From positions 806,001-870,000 of the forward strand of contig OZ241848.1 in the NCBI GenBank assembly GCA_965202795.1: a stretch of DNA of 64,000 bases, read 5' to 3'. How positions within the stretch are numbered: position 1 is the first letter of the stretch; the number at the start of each line of letters is the position of its first letter. The translations under genes and the position numbers were made by a program. Positions 61,127-64,000 of the stretch are shown in pieces. The notes beneath the pieces were generated by a model. It was not told where the DNA came from and made no database searches. It saw nothing but the letters and a program-made list of their open reading frames with translations. Source of the DNA: JACOND01 sp965202795. Its GTDB lineage: Bacteria; Bdellovibrionota; Bdellovibrionia; Bdellovibrionales; UBA1609.

Positions 61127-61666
61127 TTATGGCCAAAGCTGCCAAATCAGCTCGTTAATCAACACTTCGCCGTCAACTATTGCATAGCCGCCAACTATTG
61201 TAACGCCATAAAGCGCTGATTTGCCTATAACCGCTGCATTTTCGGTAACCATCCCTTCGTCGAAAATTTTTGCATAACCGCTCACTATTGCATGGCCGTC
61301 AACGATGACCTGGCCGGAAATCTCTGCCTTGCCGCCAACTTGGGCAGAGCCGGCAGCTTTTGCATGGCCGGAAATCCTTGCGTAGTTTGCAGCCTGCGCC
61401 TTGTCGCAAACAGCCGCTTTCGGCCCCACAAAAGCCGTCTTGGCCGCAAAAGCCGAGGCTGCCACAAAGCCCCCGCCATTGATATGCGGGGCGCCCCTCA
61501 CTCCGAAGCCGCATGGCGTGTCCTCCAAAGCCAGGCCCCTGACAATATTTTTGAAATGTTTTTGAGTCCTTATAAAAGAGCTGCCTGTCTCGCCTTTCGC
61601 CCCGGCGGAAAGCCCAAACATCAGGAAAAAGCTCAAAAAAGCCTGTTTTAAATGATTTTTTCTCAT
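61127..61666 (-). CDS. Secreted left-handed beta-helix protein, copy 3
   Basis: 179 residues: signal peptide (RKNHLKQAFLSFFLMFGLSAG), about 30 extra residues, then the shared module CGFGVRGAPHINGGGFVA and KTAFVGPKAAVC, then hexads (GHAKAAGSAQVGGKAEIS). The C-terminal hexads are more divergent and end LINELIWQLWP. ATG 61666 has GGAGG 5 bases upstream and a TTGCTT/TATGCT promoter. 64 bases from copy 2. Confidence 0.75.
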   Translation of the reverse strand: MRKNHLKQAFLSFFLMFGLSAGAKGETGSSFIRTQKHFKNIVRGLALEDTPCGFGVRGAPHINGGGFVAASAFAAKTAFVGPKAAVCDKAQAANYARISGHAKAAGSAQVGGKAEISGQVIVDGHAIVSGYAKIFDEGMVTENAAVIGKSALYGVTIVGGYAIVDGEVLINELIWQLWP

Positions 61667-61701
61667 AACTGCCTCCATTGTCTTATTTGATTTGCAGGCA
61701 C

Positions 61702-61730
61702 AGCATAGCGCGCCGCGGCCCGAAAAGCAA
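61702..61730 (-). promoter_or_regulatory. Promoter for beta-helix copy 3
   Basis: Minus-strand TTGCTT (61730-61725), 17 bases, TATGCT (61707-61702), shared GCGCTATGCT context with the ankyrin gene promoter. Confidence 0.6.
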
Positions 61731-61838
61731 GGCCAAAGGTCTTGATTCTCATAAAAAATTTTTTCCAGGCCATCAAAAGGGGCATGAATGGCTGAAATCC
61801 TGCCAAATTCAAAAATTTTCGCTCCAAAAAGCCGGCTT

Positions 61839-63140
61839 TCAGCGGGCCTCGTCAAAAGCCCTCCGCCCGTAAAGCCGGGGAAAGGGGATGGCCTCGCGGA
61901 CATGGCCAAGGCCGCAGACCCAGCAGACCAGCCGCTCCAGGCCAAGGCCAAAGCCGGAATGCGGGAAGCTTCCATAGCGCCTTAAATCCAGATACCACTC
62001 AAAGCGCGCTTTTTCCAGGCCATGCGCTTTGATCCCCTGTTCCAGAGCCTCAAGGCTGTCCTCTCTCTGCCCGCCGCCAATGATCTCGCCATAGCCCTCC
62101 GCGGCAAGAAGATCAAAGCTGAGGGACAGCTCCGGCCGCTGCGGATCGGCCTTCATGTAAAAAGCCTTGACCCCTTTGGGGTAGCGGTGGACAAAAACCG
62201 GCTGCTCAAACCGGGAGCTGATAAGAGTCTCATCCGCGGCGCCAAGGTCTTTTCCCTCCTGAAAGCCGGGGGAGGCTTTTCTCAAAATTTCCGCCGCCTC
62301 CTCATAGCTTAGGCGGGGGAAAGGCGCGCGGGCCTTTTCCAAAGGCCCGGTGTCCCGCTCCAAAATCTCAAAATCCTCTTTTTGGCTTTCCAGCGCGCCC
62401 TGAACCGCATGCTCCACAAGCCGCTCCGCGGCCTCCATAGCCCCGTCCAGATCTTGAAAAGCCATCTCCGGCTCAATCATCCAAAACTCCAAAAGATGGC
62501 GGCGGGTGCTGGATTTTTCGGCCCGAAAAACAGGGGCAAAGCAGTAAACATTTCCATAAGCTGCCGCGGCGGCCTCCATGTGCAGCTGGCCGCTCTGGCT
62601 GAGATAAGCCGGCCCCTGATCAAAAAACCCCGCTTTAAAAAGAGAGGATGTCCCCTCGCAGCTGCTGAAGGCAAAAAGCGGCGGCTCAATCTGCAAAAAG
62701 CCCTCTTTTTGAAAAAAGCTGTGGATTCCCTGAATCAGCCGGTTTCTGATTCTCATTATGGCCCTCTGCTTTTTTGACCGCAGCCAGAGATGCCTCCGGC
62801 TCAAAAGAAAGTCTGGCCCGTGGGATTTTTTTCCCAGCGGCCAGGGCTGGCTTTTGGCGATGATTTGAAGGCTTTGCGCCTCCAGCTCAAAGCCGCCCCG
62901 CCACGGCCTGACTTTTCCCTCAACCTGAACGGAAGTCTCCAGGCTCAGCTCCGAAAAGGCCGCAATGGCCTCTTTCTGAGAGCGGCCCTCCGCAAACACG
63001 CACTGGCAATAGCCTGTCCCATCGCGGAGAATCAAAAAAGATATCCTGCCGGAAGAGCGAAGCTGATAAACCCAGCCCTTCAGCCGGGCCTCCCGCCCCT
63101 CAAACTGATTCAAGTCTCTGATAAAAACTCTTTTTGGCAT
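61839..63140 (-). CDS. asnS: Asparaginyl-tRNA synthetase
   Basis: Class II synthetase charging tRNA-Asn. 433 residues: OB-fold anticodon domain (ARLKGWVYQLRSSGRISFL), motif 2 APVFRAEKSSTRRHLLEFW, IEPEMAF, and motif 3 GFGLGLERLVCWVCGL. AsnS rather than AspS by overall length and motif 2. About 30 codons upstream of the MTase gene's stop region, no overlap. Convergent neighbours are the beta-helix genes. Confidence 0.93.
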   Translation of the reverse strand: MPKRVFIRDLNQFEGREARLKGWVYQLRSSGRISFLILRDGTGYCQCVFAEGRSQKEAIAAFSELSLETSVQVEGKVRPWRGGFELEAQSLQIIAKSQPWPLGKKSHGPDFLLSRRHLWLRSKKQRAIMRIRNRLIQGIHSFFQKEGFLQIEPPLFAFSSCEGTSSLFKAGFFDQGPAYLSQSGQLHMEAAAAAYGNVYCFAPVFRAEKSSTRRHLLEFWMIEPEMAFQDLDGAMEAAERLVEHAVQGALESQKEDFEILERDTGPLEKARAPFPRLSYEEAAEILRKASPGFQEGKDLGAADETLISSRFEQPVFVHRYPKGVKAFYMKADPQRPELSLSFDLLAAEGYGEIIGGGQREDSLEALEQGIKAHGLEKARFEWYLDLRRYGSFPHSGFGLGLERLVCWVCGLGHVREAIPFPRLYGRRAFDEAR

Positions 63141-63371
63141 GGGCCGCCTCTTTTTTAAAGTTTTTCCAGTGAGGTTTTCAAGCTGCCGCGCGCATTAAGG
63201 GGTTTCAAGGCATCCGGCATGGCATTATTAGAAGATTTTTTTAAAGGCTAAAAAGCGCTTGTCCAAGACGGATATTTGATCTCATTAACAAATTAAGCCA
63301 TGTTTTTCCAAAAAACCAGGGTTTTTATAAAATTTTCGGCTTTTTCCCCGGGCAAGGCCCCGTTTTGTCTG
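63141..63371. other. 231-bp gap before the methyltransferase stop
   Basis: A/T-rich upstream region of asnS with a TTGAAA/TTAAAA pair (about 63151-63185, minus strand). No gene seen. Confidence 0.4.
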
Positions 63372-64000
63372 TCAGCTCCGCAGCATGCCATGTTTTCTCA
63401 GCCGCGCCTTAAGATAAGCCATTGACTGGCTGCCCTTTGCTGAGTTGCAGTGGCCGCAAAGCAGCTGGAGACTGGAGTTTGTGTCCTGGCCGCCCCTTGA
63501 AAGCGGGACCACATGATCTTTATGAAAATGCCTGAACTCAAAATGATGCCCGCAGCCATTGCAATAGCCTTTTTGCTTTCCATAAAGCCGGAGCTTTATG
63601 TTTTTTGAGGGCCTGGGCGCGTTTTTGACAGGCAGGTCTTTTCTGACTGTGATCTCCATGGGAAAAAGCTTAAGCTGCCCTTCAAGCTCAGTTTTGGCGC
63701 GTTTTTTGACAAGCTCCCCGGCCTTGGGGGACAAATCTATGCCGATCCATTTTCTGCCCAGCTTTTCGGCGGCTATGCAGGCGGTGGCGCAGCCGCAGAA
63801 CGGGTCCAGGACAATCCCGCCCGGCGGGCAGGAGGCCTTGATTATGCGCTCTAAAAGCGCCAGAGGCTTCTGGGTCGGATAGCCGGTTTTTTCTTTCCTG
63901 CCCCCTCCCATAAACCCAATATTCCAATAATCAGGCAAAGGCAGCCCCGGGGCCGGGCTGTCTATGTAATAAATGGAATCATAGTTTTTTTCTTTTATTT
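63372..64000 (-). CDS. DNA methyltransferase with C-terminal HNH domain (5' end outside window)
   Basis: Runs off the right edge; open frame to base 64000. Seen: methyltransferase tail with YPTQKPLALLERIIKASCPPGG, VLDPFCGCATACIAAEKLGR and WIGIDLS (SAM-binding core of N6-adenine/N4-cytosine type), then a C-terminal zinc-HNH domain GYCNGCGHHF, FRHFHKDHVVPLSRGG and LLCGHCNSAKG. A modification plus nuclease fusion in one protein is unusual but known. An earlier TTG at 63938 is internal. Confidence 0.8.
   Translation of the reverse strand, partial: IKEKNYDSIYYIDSPAPGLPLPDYWNIGFMGGGRKEKTGYPTQKPLALLERIIKASCPPGGIVLDPFCGCATACIAAEKLGRKWIGIDLSPKAGELVKKRAKTELEGQLKLFPMEITVRKDLPVKNAPRPSKNIKLRLYGKQKGYCNGCGHHFEFRHFHKDHVVPLSRGGQDTNSSLQLLCGHCNSAKGSQSMAYLKARLRKHGMLRS

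Overview
The window looks like chromosomal DNA of a Gram-negative bacterium of the deltaproteobacterial grade, most likely Bdellovibrionota. The indicators are an MglA-type small GTPase, two adjacent DUF507 genes, an arginine N-succinyltransferase beside a class III aminotransferase, a type IV pilin, Tat genes and menaquinone synthesis. This placement is inferred from gene content, not from a phylogeny. Most of the DNA is GC-rich but full of A and T runs (Phe is nearly always TTT, Lys often AAA). The 54.6-59.6 kb segment is visibly AT-richer and looks acquired.

Layout. 1-9 kb: mfd (cut by the left edge), a 2Fe-2S oxidoreductase, mnmG, a secreted ankyrin protein, and rnr on the other strand. 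9.2-13.1 kb: tRNA-Gly, tRNA-Thr, tuf and tRNA-Trp, with a secreted beta-helix gene and a small membrane coiled-coil gene lodged between tuf and tRNA-Trp. 13-31 kb: acyl-CoA dehydrogenase, SDR, recG, two cation/proton antiporters, a fragment of a type III restriction helicase, a 2OG-oxygenase-like gene, a pilin, a glycosyltransferase, a second small membrane coiled-coil gene, astA with its aminotransferase, the DUF507 pair and grxD. 31-36 kb: ileS and lspA, separated by a 1.2 kb insertion bounded by a 154-bp copy of the ileS 3' end. 36-46 kb: tat genes, smpB, hmgA-menD, vsr, RNase P RNA, a phosphopantetheinyl transferase, mglA, recR and rsmG. 46-53 kb: dnaX, class I ribonucleotide reductase alpha chain and ksgA. 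53-60 kb: a defence island with a Panacea antitoxin, a RloC/PrrC-like zinc-hook ATPase, hsdS, DUF5131, and an hsdM/hsdR pair collapsed by deletion. 60-64 kb: two more secreted beta-helix genes, asnS, and a DNA methyltransferase fused to an HNH domain and cut by the right edge.

Three patterns stand out. First, short imperfect copies of gene pieces lie beside or near their parents (tRNA-Trp 5' half, tRNA-Thr 3' end, ileS 3' end, an antiporter segment, a tatA/B segment, vsr 5' end). Second, there are two in-window accessory families: three secreted hexapeptide beta-helix proteins sharing a two-Cys N-terminal module, and two transmembrane coiled-coil proteins sharing promoter and 5' hairpin. Third, several promoters sit only 7-10 bases before the start codon, which implies leaderless or nearly leaderless mRNAs. 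All calls are from reading the sequence; no database search was possible.
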